A stretch of 64,000 nt of DNA. It comes from Pardosa pseudoannulata (lineage: Eukaryota; Arthropoda; Arachnida; Araneae; Lycosidae). Below, piece by piece: positions 33,468 through 52,066 of this stretch. The notes beneath the pieces were generated by a model that saw only the letters and a program-made list of their open reading frames with translations, did no database searches and was not told the origin of the DNA. Each line of letters begins with the position of its first letter. Position 1 is the first letter of the stretch. The translations under genes were made by a program, and so were the position numbers. Location of the stretch: NCBI GenBank assembly GCA_032207245.1, contig CM063505.1, forward strand, positions 175,347,700 through 175,411,699, written 5' to 3'.

Positions 33468-34969
33468 ATGCCCTCTCATTGATTAGAATCATATTAAGAG
33501 TAATGCCTTGAATGTCTGGCAGGACCTTCGAGATAGTAGAACGCATGAATCCTCACTTATAAAATCTTAAGAAGTAGGTTTTGAAATTGCCTTTAATGAC
33601 GTTGTTATTATTTATTTCATTACTGGGTACTTCTATCTTTCTGCATTTTCAAATAAAATTGGCAAGCTTGGACTCTCTCTCACCTCTGTCCTTCTGGCGA
33701 GATTAATCAAGCAAGACATTATACTGTTCTACAAGCTGCAGTTTTTCATCGGAATACATAGAAAATTGCACCAATGAATCTCTTGTCAGCTAATATTATA
33801 GTTACATTAATAGAATAGCCTATCTCAACAGGGAGCTTAATAATATTTATAATCTATTAATTAGTAATTATTTGTTCATTTTTTAATTGCTGCCTTTTTT
33901 GGTTGTTTCCCCTCCCTTCATCGTCTTAGATTTGATTCTTTAACACATACTCTTCTGGTGTTTGTTAATTAGCCTCTTTTTACTCTGATCTATGGTTTCT
34001 CTAGACTTGTTCTCTAGATTTGTGTTTAGCATTTATTTTTTTTTTATTTTCTATTATCTTCTGTGCTATCTTCTATACTTTTTTAAGCCACTTCACTTGT
34101 TGAATGAATTTGTCGTGAAAAAAATACATTTTATTCCCTTTGTAATTCTACAGGTTTGCATTTTTCTGCATAGAAATCTTTGTAAAAATGTTAACTAATG
34201 CATTTTCCTCCGGCTACCTAGGCTTCTCAGCATTCATAAACACTTTATTTCCCGTTAGCGTGGCAGTGAAAAAAAGGAATATATTTCGTTACGATAACTG
34301 GATAGATCATCATAACCTATGCCCACCTTGGATCAATGTAAATAGCCTGTCGAGCATGGGCAATTGAGAGATGGACGTCGCATTTGAGTAGCATAAGTTC
34401 TTTACTAATGGGTACCCCGACCCTCTCCAGAAATAAACGGAATTCTTTTATATTTCAAATTTACCGGCATTTATACCAGTAAAAAGTTAGTTTCTATAAA
34501 GGACTCCCCTTTTGACAGATTTCTTAAAAGGTTTACAAATTGCTTTTCTCCCATAAATCTTAGCATCATGGAATTCTCATTTGATAGTTACGGTTAAAGA
34601 AACGTCTTGAAATTGATATTTCACTTTGAATGTTACATACGATAAAGAGTGTGTTTACTTTTATCCAGAATGCTCTTCGACACCGTTTCACCTTAGTATT
34701 ATGTCTACCATTGTTTGCATTGTCTATTGTGTATGTAGTCCATAGAAACTAGAAGCCTGCGCCTTGCACACTCCAAAACGTGTTAGCCATATTCTAGCAG
34801 AACACATTCCATCAAGCATGCCTCATGAAAATATGTCAGTCATAACATTGCAGATTCTCTGGGGTAAAAGACTTTGGACTGTGAAACACCCATAGCAGTT
34901 GTTGAGAAACTGATATCTTCACCTTCTCTTCGCTAAGTAGCAGACTTCTCTGCCAAATAGAACGGTCTA
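33468..34969. other. intronic, nothing recognised
   Basis: Inside the 3.3-kb intron between 31,980 and 35,299. AT-rich, no additional exon that keeps phase was found. Confidence 0.4.
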
Positions 34970-35140
34970 GTTTGGTTTGGAAAGCTAAGATCTGCTTTTT
35001 TTGCTACGAGAGGGATAATTAGGTCGGTCCCTATAACTGATTCCAACTTCAGATAGGTATAAACTTCAATAAGATTGGCAGTAAGATTTAATTCCACAAA
35101 ATCCGTAACCGAATATCAGCGCTCTACCAATTCAAGGTCA
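34970..35140 (-). mobile_element. SINE family 1, diverged
   Basis: Starts with the reversed tail TTTGGTTTGG, then GCTACGAGAGGGATAATTAGG, TATAACTGATTCC and a decayed tRNA-like head ending near CTCTACCAATTCAAGG. Ends about 160 bp before the Trp-rich exon. Confidence 0.55.
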
Positions 35141-35298
35141 TGAAGGTCATAGACATTCAATCAAAAGCAGTAAGGAGTTAATGGTTACACAGTGTAAAAG
35201 TGCGATGCCATCATCAGTGTTCCTATTTTCAGTACTTATGAACTTGTGTTTTTCTTTTCCAAGTACAACGTTAAGATTTTTTTCTTTTAATTATTCAG

Positions 35299-35716
35299 AG
35301 TTAAAGGCGGAGGAGGTAAAGGCTGGAGTGGTGGTGGAGGCGGAGGATGGAGTAAAGGAGGAGGAGGCTGGGATGCAGGAGGAGGAGGAGACTGGAACAG
35401 CGGAGGCGGAGATTGGAACAGCGGAGGAGGATGGGAGAGTTCTCACATGGGTTGGGCAGCTCCTGCAGGAAAAAAATTGAAAGGGGACTTTTCCAAGTGG
35501 AGGATGAATAACGAAGGATCGAAGTGGGCAAAAGGAAGCTCGTCCGGCTGGAAAGAGGGAGCACTGCAGGAGTGGGACGACGAGCAAGGATCGGACTGGA
35601 AAGGAGACGAAGGAGACTGGCAACAGGGAGAAGGCGGATGGGATAGTGGAGGCGGAGCCAACGACTGGCAGAAGAACTTCGGGGATGGTACAGATTGGGA
35701 TGAAGGATGGAGATGA
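35299..35716 (+). CDS. Gly/Trp-rich secreted protein, terminal exon
   Basis: Acceptor TTATTCAG (ends 35,298). The first base completes the split proline codon, after which the frame reads VKGGGGKGW and runs open to TGA at 35,714-35,716. The 138 residues contain 17 tryptophans (about 12 percent), spaced 5 to 14 residues apart. The N-terminal third is (G)3-6 W-S/D/N units such as WSKGGGGW, GGGGDWNSGGGDW. A short basic linker AAPAGKKLKGDFSKW follows. The C-terminal half is acidic, with SDWKGDEGDWQQGEGGW and a final DWDEGWR. No cysteine is present in this exon. The alternative acceptor two bases later hits a stop, which supports the chosen splice. I do not recognise a named family; glycine-rich cuticle or gland proteins are the nearest known type. 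Confidence 0.8.
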
Positions 35717-36020
35717 TAAGCCATACAACAGAAATTAAATTGAACTACAATACTTAATGGATGATTCACTACCAAATCGACAAATTTGTAAGAATTGTAA
35801 CAGCACAAATGAATCGGAATCTCGCAGTAGTGCAAGTCGGAAAAGCTTTCATCATACAGTTAAGGGAACTGAAAGAGGGGTCGCATGAACAACAATCCTG
35901 CTGGAAATCAGCATATGTGAATCGGTTTTCTACAGAATGAAAAGTAAAATAACATTTTTACAAAGCTAACTATAGGGGTATGCAGAGTATACATATGGAA
36001 ACATGAAGAAAATCAGTACG

Positions 36021-36150
36021 GTTTGATTTAGATCACTACACTCTACTTTTTTGCTACACGAAGGCTAATGAGAGAGGGCTTCAAACCCACGAAATTCAAT
36101 ATCGAAGAGCAGTGCCCTATCCATTCGGCCATCGTCGGTGAAAGGCAGAA
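36021..36150 (-). mobile_element. SINE family 1, diverged
   Basis: GGTTTGATTTAGATCACTAC, TTTTTTGCTACACGAAGGCT and GGGCTTCAAACCCACGAA (reverse B-box) in family order. Confidence 0.6.
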
Positions 36151-36614
36151 AGGAGTGAGCATCTTTAAACACACGTCAGTCGCTGCATGTCTGTCTCCGT
36201 TAAGGCACTTGCCAAGAACTTCAAGGTCACTCTTCGTCTCTCTCGTTCTAACTACGGCATTGTTCCGCAGCTATTTTATCGATATACAATGTTTGACGTG
36301 AGTCTAAATCGCTAGCCAAGTATTATAGGCTCTTTATTTAAAATATTTTCAAAAGTTAACTAGTTTTGTTACTACTTTTATTAAAAAATCTTTTTATTGT
36401 AAAACTACGTGGTTGGTTTTATCCATTTAACAAATTAACTTTTATTTTTAAATCATTAGTATAATTTATTTATCCCATCTGCTCACCGCATTTCCTTCCT
36501 GTGTATATTATCATTATCTTGCGTATCTCTTATTATCAAAGTAAAAAAAAAAAAATGTTTGTTTGCTTTTCATTCCAAAACATAAACGGGTTCTCAAATG
36601 CGATTTTCGGGGGA

Positions 36615-36780
36615 TTGGTTTGGTTTCTTTAGATTTTATTTGGATCTCTATGATTCTACTTTTTTGTTGCACAAGAACTAAGGAGAACGGGACCTGATGT
36701 TTAAAACAGATTTCAAACTACGAACATCCATGTCAACAGCGGGATAAAAATCCTCGTACTCTGAACAAAAAATTGAATTC
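36615..36780 (-). mobile_element. SINE family 1, diverged
   Basis: GGTTTGGTTTCTTTAG tail, TGCACAAGAACTAAGGAGAA, CTACGAACATCCATG. The tRNA head is decayed. Confidence 0.6.
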
Positions 36781-39448
36781 CTATTTCAAGAACAATGCTC
36801 TTCATTTTCAGCCGTAGTTCCGTGACTTTCATTGGGACTTCTATTCTCCTGATCTTTCGTTAGACGCAATCTGCCGTAAGACGAAATCATTTCCTACTCT
36901 GTATTACTATGTGATTCTGATCTGCCTTAGTGTCTCTTACACCTCCAAATTGTCGCACTGGTAGTGAATCACCTTGTATATTGTTTACGGAAAAATCAAT
37001 GATATCAGTGATTTGTATATATATTAAGCCATACCCAAAATGTCGTAGAAAAATCACTGATCAAAGGAAATCATTTCTTTTATCTGCTTTTCAGACTGAC
37101 TGCAACGTGTTGACTCAGTCGCATCTTAAAACTGCTTTATTTACGTTGATCGTAAAAAGGAGAACTACAATATTAAAAAAAAATACAAATTATTAAGAGA
37201 TATCCTGTAATTAACAAACTATGGGTGAAATTATTGGATATTTATTTAAAATATTATTAACAGAAATCTTTAATACGTAATTTATGGGAAATATGTAGAC
37301 AGTTACTACAAAAAATATATATTTAAAAAAAGAAATAAAAACTTATCCTCAACTTACAAGCTGGATTAATTTTGAAGTGTTTAACCCACGATGAAATAAT
37401 CTTAGATAATGATCATAACAAAAGAACTTTTGCTATATTGTTTTATGCCACGTTTTCTAGAGCTAAAAATTTCATGGTGAGTATTTTAATAGAGAATAAA
37501 AATATATTTTTTTTAAGCAATCACTGTTCGAATTTTTATAAGGTTTAATATATTGAGAATTGAATGATTTTACTTCCGTCGATTATATAATTGCAGGGAA
37601 CTCTTTCTGAAATCATTATATAGTAGTCAATAACAATAATGATTCTTAATCAGAGTGAACAACATTTTTTGTGTGCAAAAATCCAGTATTAAACTTAAGA
37701 GGATTCCACAAAGTGCTTAGTTATTTTAATGATATGCTTCAACTTTATCTTTGGCAATTATTCATAAAAATGTTTTGTCTGTTTTGGTTCTCCGATGTCA
37801 GTGTTATAATTCATTCGTTTTTTTAGCAGCCAAATACATTTAAAAGCTGTTTATATACTAATGGCCAATGTTATTCGTTTTTCATGACGACTAGCAGAGC
37901 TTGTCGTTCCAACATTCAAAGTGGCATTTATCTACTCATAGAATCTTGACGTTTTGGAGTATAAACTTCATTAACTCTGTTTTAAACAGAAAGTCACTGC
38001 CATTCGAAACTGGTAAATAAAAGGGATAAATCAATCAACCTGAGATAAAAAAAAAACTAGATATAAAAGTCAAACAAATCAGAACGTACAAAGCCGTTTT
38101 GTCTGTCTTGGAGCTTAGGTTACATACAACATACCTTTTCAATGCTGTGCAATAATTATACGCTAATGAGGCGTTATAGTATAGTCAAATGAAAAATAAC
38201 CCAAGATTCGTAAATGTAAATAGCTTTTATAATAAATACTGCTGATTTGAATTTTGGGTGTTTTTTTTTCACAAATAAGTAGCATTTGCCTTGAAAAACT
38301 TCATGTTTAAGAAAGCTTAAAATCTTCTCAACATTTTTTTAATAACAAAGGAGTTGATTATTTATCATGTACTCTCACATACATTAGATATTCCCAATGT
38401 ATCAAGCTGTTATAAATATTGCATTCAGGTATCTAAAAGGTACATCAAGACGAAGTATAGAGGTACTTCGAAGTGTTCTCTAGAAGAACAATTCCATATC
38501 AAATTGCCTATGAAGAAAAAAAATCAAGTTTGTGTGCGTAAATACCTCCTCCACTTTTTGAAGTAGAGCTTTTATGTTAACATTTTTTTTTCTTTCATGT
38601 TTTGGACTACAAGTTGTGAAATTTCAGTTGGACATATCATCGACGTTCAAACAAAATTCAAGCCCCCAAAAATGCATTTAGAGGTGATTCAGATTTAAAT
38701 ACAATTCCTCTCTCCCTCATTAATACTTGGAAGATGTTTCATGCATAAATCGTCATCAAAGCATCTGCAAACCTTCTGTTATAGTTAGAAATCCGTAAAA
38801 TAATATTTACTATTTTTTATAATGACCCAAAATTACTATTAGCTATATACCAATTCTGTATTTATTGATTTTTGCTTGAACGTCAATGATATTCAATTTA
38901 TTAATTGAATTCCAAGATAGAACTCTTGATAAACGCAGGAGAGATTCCACGTAATTGCTAGTGGCAAAATCAAACTCAAGTGTTTATACAGATACTGTTG
39001 AGTACAATAGAGCAGTACAGAGTTTTGCATTTTTTGTGTTCATGCTTGTGTTTCATATATTATTAAATTGTTTTTAAACTGATCATTCCTTTATTTCATT
39101 TGCATTTGTAATTTATTGAAGACATTCAGAACTGTGAAAGAGGAGTAAATCCCTATAGTCTGACCGGTGTTTGTTATATTGCATAATGCAATTCTTTCAT
39201 TTATATTCTTATTAGTACCAATTTTAGCAATTTTGCTGCTATAGGCAAACCTCCAAAAGTCGCCAACCCAGGCTTAAAATAACAATTTTTTAAAGAAATA
39301 CAGAATGACAAAAGTACTGGGTAGACCCAAAAAATGACTTATATAAACATGGAATAATATTAATACAAATTCATAAAAAGTTGTCTTGTTGAAAAATACG
39401 TTTGTCGATTCTCCATTTTGCCGCCATTCTACCGCCTAGATACAGACA
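36781..39448. other. no gene recognised
   Basis: AT-rich intergenic sequence. Open frames at 36,930 and 38,354 are below 90 codons and lack coding features. Confidence 0.4.
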
Positions 39449-39971
39449 CAGCGCCATATAATCGGCAGGGCACGTGCCCAGGGCCTACTGACTTCAGGGG
39501 CCCAAATATTTTTAGATCCAGAGGTAATTTTGAAACAAAGAAGTTTTGTAGACTTAAAAACTTCATGTTTTTATTCTATATACAAATTATGTGAACTAAA
39601 ATTTTGTAAGTTTTTCATTATTTCACAGAGTACCCGCAAGTATAAATACCCACAGATTTGTCAGTCATGGGTTTGCACTTAAAAAACTAAAGGCAAGAAT
39701 GCAGGTCATTTTGCAAACGAAATCCAACAATCAGATGGCTAGATTTTGTGAACTTTTCTCAAAAATGTTCTCAGTCGCAAAATTGAGCTTTCTGATTGGT
39801 GGATTCCGTTTGCGAAATGTTTGGAATATGACCTGCATAATAGCATATCTTTTCAACCCTATGGTCAAATAAAAAATACTTGTTGCATTATGCAAATATT
39901 TCAGCTATAGTTCAATAAAATGTAATAATAATTCTCTGCCCTGGGCCCAAAATCTTGATAATCAGGCCTTG
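39449..39971. mobile_element. hAT-type non-autonomous element, 523 bp
   Basis: Flanked by TACAGACA (39,441-39,448) and TACCGACA (39,972-39,979), a 7/8 target duplication. Ends CAGCGCCATATAATC and GATAATCAGGCCTTG. Subterminal GTGCCCAGGGCC and CCCTGGGCCC match the element at 19,202. Confidence 0.85.
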
Positions 39972-40400
39972 TACCGACATATTATTTGAACAAATCCTCA
40001 GAAATAAACGCACAAATTTTATTTGCTTGCAGATATGTACAGCTGCGCAGCGTGTTGGTAGCAAAGAAATTAGATAGAGGAAGAAGGGAAGGCTCCGTAG
40101 AGATAATGTAAACACGCAAGTAAAACAAGTGATCTCCAAGAGCCTTGACAGAAGAACTACTTTACAGGCTTCTATTCAGATTCAGTTTTTTCCATTCGTC
40201 TTTTAAGTTGTGATTTGATTTTGTTTTTTAAATTATCAGTTTTGTATTTTTGAGGTATGGGTTCTTAATTCCTTGTAAATTATATACTTGAGGTATATGC
40301 TAATTCGCGCACAATGTTTAAGTTAGTTTTGTATTATGTTCTAACTGTTAAACAGATAGCTGCAAATGGTGTTGAACATTAGTTCGACCTAGAGACTGAG
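39972..40400. other. no gene recognised
   Basis: AT-rich spacer between a hAT element and a foldback element. Confidence 0.4.
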
Positions 40401-40667
40401 GGCCTTACTCTGGGAGTTGCGGTTCGTACCGAACGTTCGTTGTGACGTCACCTTGACGTCAGATTGCGGAAATTTTGACAGCAAACGATATTTCGGTACT
40501 CTGGGGGTTACATGCAGAAAGTTACCGATAGTTTAGGTTGCTGTAAATTTTCGCATGTAACCCCCAGAGTACCGAAGTACCGTTTGCTCTCAAAATTTCC
40601 GAAATCTGACGTCAAGGTGACGTCACAACGAACGTTCGGTACGAACCGCAACTCCCAGAGTAAGGGC
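40401..40667. mobile_element. foldback element, 115-bp arms
   Basis: Near-perfect inverted repeat: arm 1 at 40,401-40,515 and arm 2 at 40,553-40,667, with a 37-nt spacer. Arms start GGCCTTACTCTGGGAGTTGC / GCCCTTACTCTGGGAGTTGC. Each arm contains GTGACGTCACCTTGACGTCA, two overlapping-type CRE/ATF palindromes. It is GC-richer than its surroundings and non-coding. Confidence 0.9.
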
Positions 40668-41605
40668 TTATGTCTGTATCATTCTTCAGAACAGATGGCG
40701 ATTTGTAATTCCTACGCTGTGACGTCACTACGCCAATACTTAACCAATAACAATTAAAACAGCAGCAGGTGTCGATCACACAGACGGCGACTCCTGCAAG
40801 AAGGTTTCCTTGCCGATTAGAGCTAGATCATTCGGGTTTTTATCCTTTGATTACGCCTTCTCCTGTTTGTTGATAGGCAGTGGGAAAGACCATTTGACAC
40901 CACATCACTTATTAAAGGTCCTATCATACCTCAACGTGAACGTATTAGCTTATGATTCCTTTTACTGGTGAAAAATGTGCAGATTTCTTGTGCTACAGCG
41001 TAAAACTTACACCCGATTTATTTTAGGCCAGGTTAACTTGTTATAAAGACTTTAATCGGTTGAAAATTATTCGCTATCACAGGAGAAATCAATGGGAAAA
41101 GGAATCTTAAACTAAATATGCTGCTATTTCAACACATACGAATGTTGTGTGATAATGCCTTTGTAGGACACTTTACTCAGTACTTTCCTGTGGCTTTCAG
41201 GAATAATTATGCATTACATTAACATAGTGTTGATTAAATCATTGTTACTTGTTTAAATCATTGTTAGTACAAATAAATAAATAAATATGGGCGCGGGGTG
41301 TTCTAATCAAATGAAATATCAGATTTCACAAACATACCACCTGAACTTTTAAAAGTGGATAATTTTCCGTATGGGGATGGAACCAAAGAGGGACTATGAA
41401 TGTAAAGCGATAAATATACGAGAAGCACGCACGCACTAGGACTTGTTATGAACTCCGGAATACACCACAGTACCTCTCATCCTTTCGCTGTTTTATTTTC
41501 TGCTCGTTGTCATTTTTGTGTTTACTGTTAAAAACCTATGGATTAGTGGGCTCGGCCAGTAGAATCCAGTTGCACAATCATCTTCGAGGATTGAATGTCC
41601 TAGGA
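40668..41605. other. no gene recognised
   Basis: AT-rich; no coding or repeat signal that I can name. Confidence 0.4.
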
Positions 41606-42443
41606 CAGAGGTGGGCAAATACTTTTAAGCGCGGGCCAAAATGAAATTTTCAAAATGTCTCCCGGGCTGGAGGACGCTGTACCGCGTGCCTGTACCGCGT
41701 GTACGCTGTGCACACGGAATGTTTTGGGTGGAGTTTTTTCCCTGCCCAAGAAATTTTTTTGGCAAAAACACTAAGTATCATTTTAAAGCATTTGGACAGA
41801 GAAATTGGACAGTTAATAAAAGGTAATAGTAATAACAAATTGTCTTACTTAGGTGTATATGCGAACAATTTGTGCCCAGTAAAATATGTCACGTCATTTT
41901 TAAGGAAATAGGATCCATTATATTAAATTAATGGTCATCAAATAAATCAGCAAATGAAAAATTTTATTTTGATATTTATTTATATCTTAACGATACAAAT
42001 TATTTTATTTTGATCATAGTTATTACATTTTTATATTTATATTACATTTTGTAAATAGAATAGTAAATAGAATTATAAAAAGAAAAGACAAACATCAAAC
42101 GTTAAAATAGAATAGTTTTAGTTAAGGCGAAACGTGAAATCTGGAATGTTCATTTGATATTATTTCTTCAAAATTTGGATCCTAATCACTTGTAGCAATC
42201 CTTAATACCATGTGTCGATTTACGTCAGTAATTCGTGATCGATATTTATTTTTCATGTAAATCATTAACGAAAAAGTTCTTTCACAAATATTTCTTGTAC
42301 ACTACGCATACAAATACTGTTGATTTCAACAAAATCGCATATATAATAGATTAAAAAAATTGCATGCAGGATTTTTCAACGGGCCGGATAAAGTAAACAA
42401 AAGGGCCGGATCCGTCCCGCGGCCCAGCTTTTGCCCACCTCTG
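41606..42443. mobile_element. hAT element, 838 bp, internally deleted
   Basis: Inverted ends CAGAGGTGGGCAAA (41,606) and TTTGCCCACCTCTG (to 42,443). Subterminal GCGGGCC-type blocks at both sides. The flanks TCCTAGGA and CTTTAGGG are only a weak target-duplication match. It contains the C-terminal remnant of a hAT transposase on the - strand. Confidence 0.85.
42128..42301 (-). pseudogene. hAT transposase C-terminal remnant
   Basis: The - strand reads CERTFSLM, then KNKYRSRITDVNRHM and LRIATSD, a stop, then DPNFEEIIS. This is the C-terminal dimerisation end typical of hAT transposases of the SCAND3/EPM2AIP1/GTF2IRD2-like type. The internal stop and the absence of the catalytic RNase-H-like core make it non-functional. 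It lies within the TIRs at 41,606 and 42,443, so it belongs to that element. Confidence 0.75.
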
Positions 42444-43006
42444 CTTTAGGGGGTAAGTCCAATTTTATTATTCGTTAAGCAGTGCAAATAATATTTTTAA
42501 CAGAGAAAAACGTATGTTTCAATAATATTTAAGTTTCGAGAACCCCTTAAAAGATAATGTTTTCTCCTTCAAGGCTAAATATGAATCAGCACTTTTTTCC
42601 CGTTTGCACAAGTACATTAATTAGCGCAACCACTTGTTTAAGAACTTGACTGCAACGATTCCATTTTAAGCACGCGAGGAAAGAGTTGCTAGCAAGGTCA
42701 TTGGCTGGAGAAATAAAATATCGGACCGCTGCCCGTTCTCACGCCTCATTGCATAAAACAATTCAGAAAACAGTTAGGACACGCTGCAGTTAACACATTT
42801 TTGACCACAAAGTGCGTGATAACTTTACAGAAAACTTTCCATTTTTAACTTGCAGATTCATTATTTCCTGGATACTCAAAGAAAAATATTCTGATGCATA
42901 AGACCCAATTTATAATGTTATTAAATGTAAATTAATGAGCAGATACATATGCTAAACGTGAAATATTTTTATGTAATATTATATGTATAGGTACGGTATG
43001 TATATG

Positions 43007-43009
<3 letters not shown>
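42444..43009. other. no gene recognised
   Basis: No coding or repeat feature recognised. Confidence 0.4.
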
Positions 43010-43080
<71 letters not shown>

Positions 43081-43081
43081 A
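43010..43081. repeat. (TA)n-(GA)n compound microsatellite
   Basis: About 45 bp of TA followed by about 28 bp of GA. Responsible for IY/RE-repeat open frames on both strands. Confidence 0.95.
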
Positions 43082-43303
43082 AGTAGATATTCTGTCGGCT
43101 GTCCTAGAAATTTGACAGCCTGCGGGTGTGTACACCTACTAACTCCGATGTGTAATATATTAAACAATTTTACCCCTAAAGTTCTTCAAAATTCTCTCAA
43201 TTCTTGTTCTATCTTATTTAATCTAAACTCTCTCAGTCACCTTGGAGATCACATTCAGTCCATACTTTTCAAAATAAAAAGACGTGTGGTCCTTTCTTAT
43301 GTA

Positions 43304-43593
43304 GCCTCCACACTATGGCCAATTGTTCACCACTTCCTGATGGTTACCTTGAACGATGGTTCACGGGTTGCATCCACACGATGGGCCACTAAATGAGCCG
43401 ATCGCGTGGATTCATCCATAGGGACTACTGCGCACTTCAGTTGCGCATCTGACTGCCTTTGATTTTTGGAGAAAAACCGCCTCCGATGCCATTGTCCGGC
43501 AAGACTATTTTATCGTCTGCCTCCATCGACCACGATAAACCATACCCTTCCAGACGGTGGTGATGGCTTGCAATGGAACGTAGTGTGGCGGGC
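43304..43593. mobile_element. TIR element, ~290 bp (copy 2)
   Basis: Left end GCCTCCACACTATGG, right end CGTAGTGTGGCGGGC (inverted GCCCGCCACACTACG). Interior colinear with 4,746-5,049. Confidence 0.7.
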
Positions 43594-45223
43594 CTTTACA
43601 CTTTCCTAAACCAAATTTCAATTATTCTAGGAAAAGCCGCAGATCCTTACAATCTTTATGCCGTTCGTATGCATTTTTGCCGAAAAGATTATTTAATAAG
43701 CCGCAAAAGAACCGCTGACTCGTCGCTTTCTCGTGAGAAATTATCCACAATTCCCACACCCCTACTCAAGACAGTATCTTTACAAATCAGCATACGTACG
43801 GTTTTCTCTTGACTGTGTCAGACGTGTCCGTTTAAGTTGGAAATAAAGGACTTTTCTTACGCATTTTGCCTGGTATTACATTCTAGTGTCACGACTTCCA
43901 CAATAAGACTGCAGTAAAGTTACATAATGTTACACACAATTCTAATAATTTTTTAATTAATATTTGTTTTTTAATCGATAAGATACTAGTTATTTTAGGC
44001 GAGTAAATAACGCGTAAAAGCGGGATACTTTTACTCTTTGGTCTCAGATTATGGTTTGCGTATGTATTGCTATTTAGAAGACACATTGCTGTGTCAACTG
44101 TGGCCGTAGGTTACAGAAGTTTGGATCATGGGAACAGACTACGATAACGACATATTGTAAATGGCTTTTGAATTCTAGGCTTCTCCTTTGTTGTTCTGCG
44201 GAATATTTTTAAAATGTCCAGCAACCCTCTTGTATAGTAGAAGTAAGATTTTACTTTATGACACTCCGAGAAGAAAATAAAAGGATTTGCAAGTCATTCG
44301 CTGTACGTGTGTTTTCGATAGTGCTTCTTTGTCTTGAAATTGTGTACATTAGATAAATATATATTCGTTGCCTCTGTTAGGGAAACTCCCCTGTACTTTC
44401 CAGACTTTATACTACAGAAAAGAAGGTTTTAAACGACATGTCCTTTCATAAACAAAGAAAATTTTCTTTAGTCAAATTTGGCGCTTTATTGACCTCTATT
44501 TGAGGTTACGTGGCACTCACTTTCAATACACATAATCAATGAGCATAAGCAATATACACATAGCAAGCGAGCTTAAAAATGACATAGTCAATAATATAAT
44601 GTCCAAAAAAAGCGCAAACGGAGTCATCGAAATCGAAACTCATTTTCACTTAATAGAGAACAAAATTTACAAATATGAAAAAAAGATAATGCGAGAATAA
44701 CTTTCAGAACTAATTCTCGGCATTGCCGTGTAGCTGTAACATTGTCAAATTAGCAATTTCACATCCTCTATATAATCTAACCCGTGCAAATTTGATCTCT
44801 TCTGTCTATGTTTGTGATAACAACCGTACTCTGGCGTTTGACGTAATACACAATGGCTCAGCTTCGTACAATGACCAGCAGACACGTTAATTCTCAAATT
44901 CAATAAAGAGTTGTTTCGATGAAATGTGTTGGTAAGCGATTAAGAAAAATAGCCACGATTGTAAAAGTATCTTTGGATTTAAATCATTAGTAGTACGTAA
45001 CTTTTTTTGCCTCTCATATAAATACGTGTGGGCATAAAGCGCCATTCCTTGCAGCGAATGCCCCGCACGCAGACAGCAAAATTTAGGGGCTTCCAATGCG
45101 TTCGGTAACTTGTAAAAAGGTAGTTATCTGTGTAATGACAAACACATTACCCGATTATTTTCCCTCCAATAACACAAACACAATAAGATTGAAATCGTAT
45201 TACATATTATCATTTTTACAATA
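43594..45223. other. no gene recognised
   Basis: AT-rich, no coding signal above background. Confidence 0.4.
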
Positions 45224-45620
45224 AAAAATTTCCTTTTAATAAACATTACTGCATTTTATTTCTGACTGATTGTCGTAAAACCAACTAACGACACAGGCTA
45301 CTAAGTCGGCTGATTCAAAGCAGTAGGACGCTATATCACCAGCTCATTATTCCAGTTTTTTAATACTATTTTGACTTAGGTTTTACCATGTTTCCCCGAA
45401 AATAAGCCCTAATAAAAAATTTCCTTTTAATAAACACTACTGCATTTTATTTCTGACTGATTGTCGTAAAACGAACTAAAGACATAGGCTACTGCTCTTC
45501 TTTAAGTCGGCTAATTCAAAGCAGTAGGACGCTATGATATCGCCGGCTCATTACTCCAGTTTTTTAATACTATTTTGACTTACGTTTCACCATGTTTCCT
45601 CGAAAATCAGACTTATCAAA
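45224..45620. repeat. two-unit tandem duplication (~195 bp each)
   Basis: AAAAAATTTCCTTTTAATAA begins both units (45,224 and 45,415). Both carry TTTCTGACTGATTGTCGTAA, AAAGCAGTAGGACGCTAT and CCATGTTTCC[CT]CGAAAAT. The last word resembles the terminal sequence of a widespread DNA transposon type, so the unit may be a transposon end. Confidence 0.85.
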
Positions 45621-45695
45621 AAGTAAGCCATAGCTAATTTTTCCGGGTACTTCTAATATGCTAAGATCTAATATGATAAGTGCTTCTAATATGAT

Positions 45696-45757
45696 AATTC
45701 TGGTTGGCGATCATAACTAGCACTCCTAAGTGCTAGTTATGATCGCCAACCAGAATT
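45696..45757. repeat. perfect 29-bp hairpin
   Basis: Arm AATTCTGGTTGGCGATCATA... (45,696-45,724) and its exact complement (45,729-45,757) around a 4-nt loop CCTA. No mismatch. Confidence 0.95.

Positions 45758-52066
<6,309 letters not shown>

Noticed and set aside
35291..35835. Long - strand frames (up to 145 codons) opposite the Trp-rich exon
   Set aside because: They are the antisense of the GGA/TGG-rich coding exon; the + strand has splice sites, phase continuity and the stop codon.
36068..36301. 77-codon + strand frame
   Set aside because: Starts inside a reversed SINE and shows no coding features beyond it.
41641..41911. Overlapping + strand frames with Cys/Phe-rich sequence
   Set aside because: They lie in the subterminal GC-rich part of a hAT element whose only recognisable coding remnant is on the - strand.
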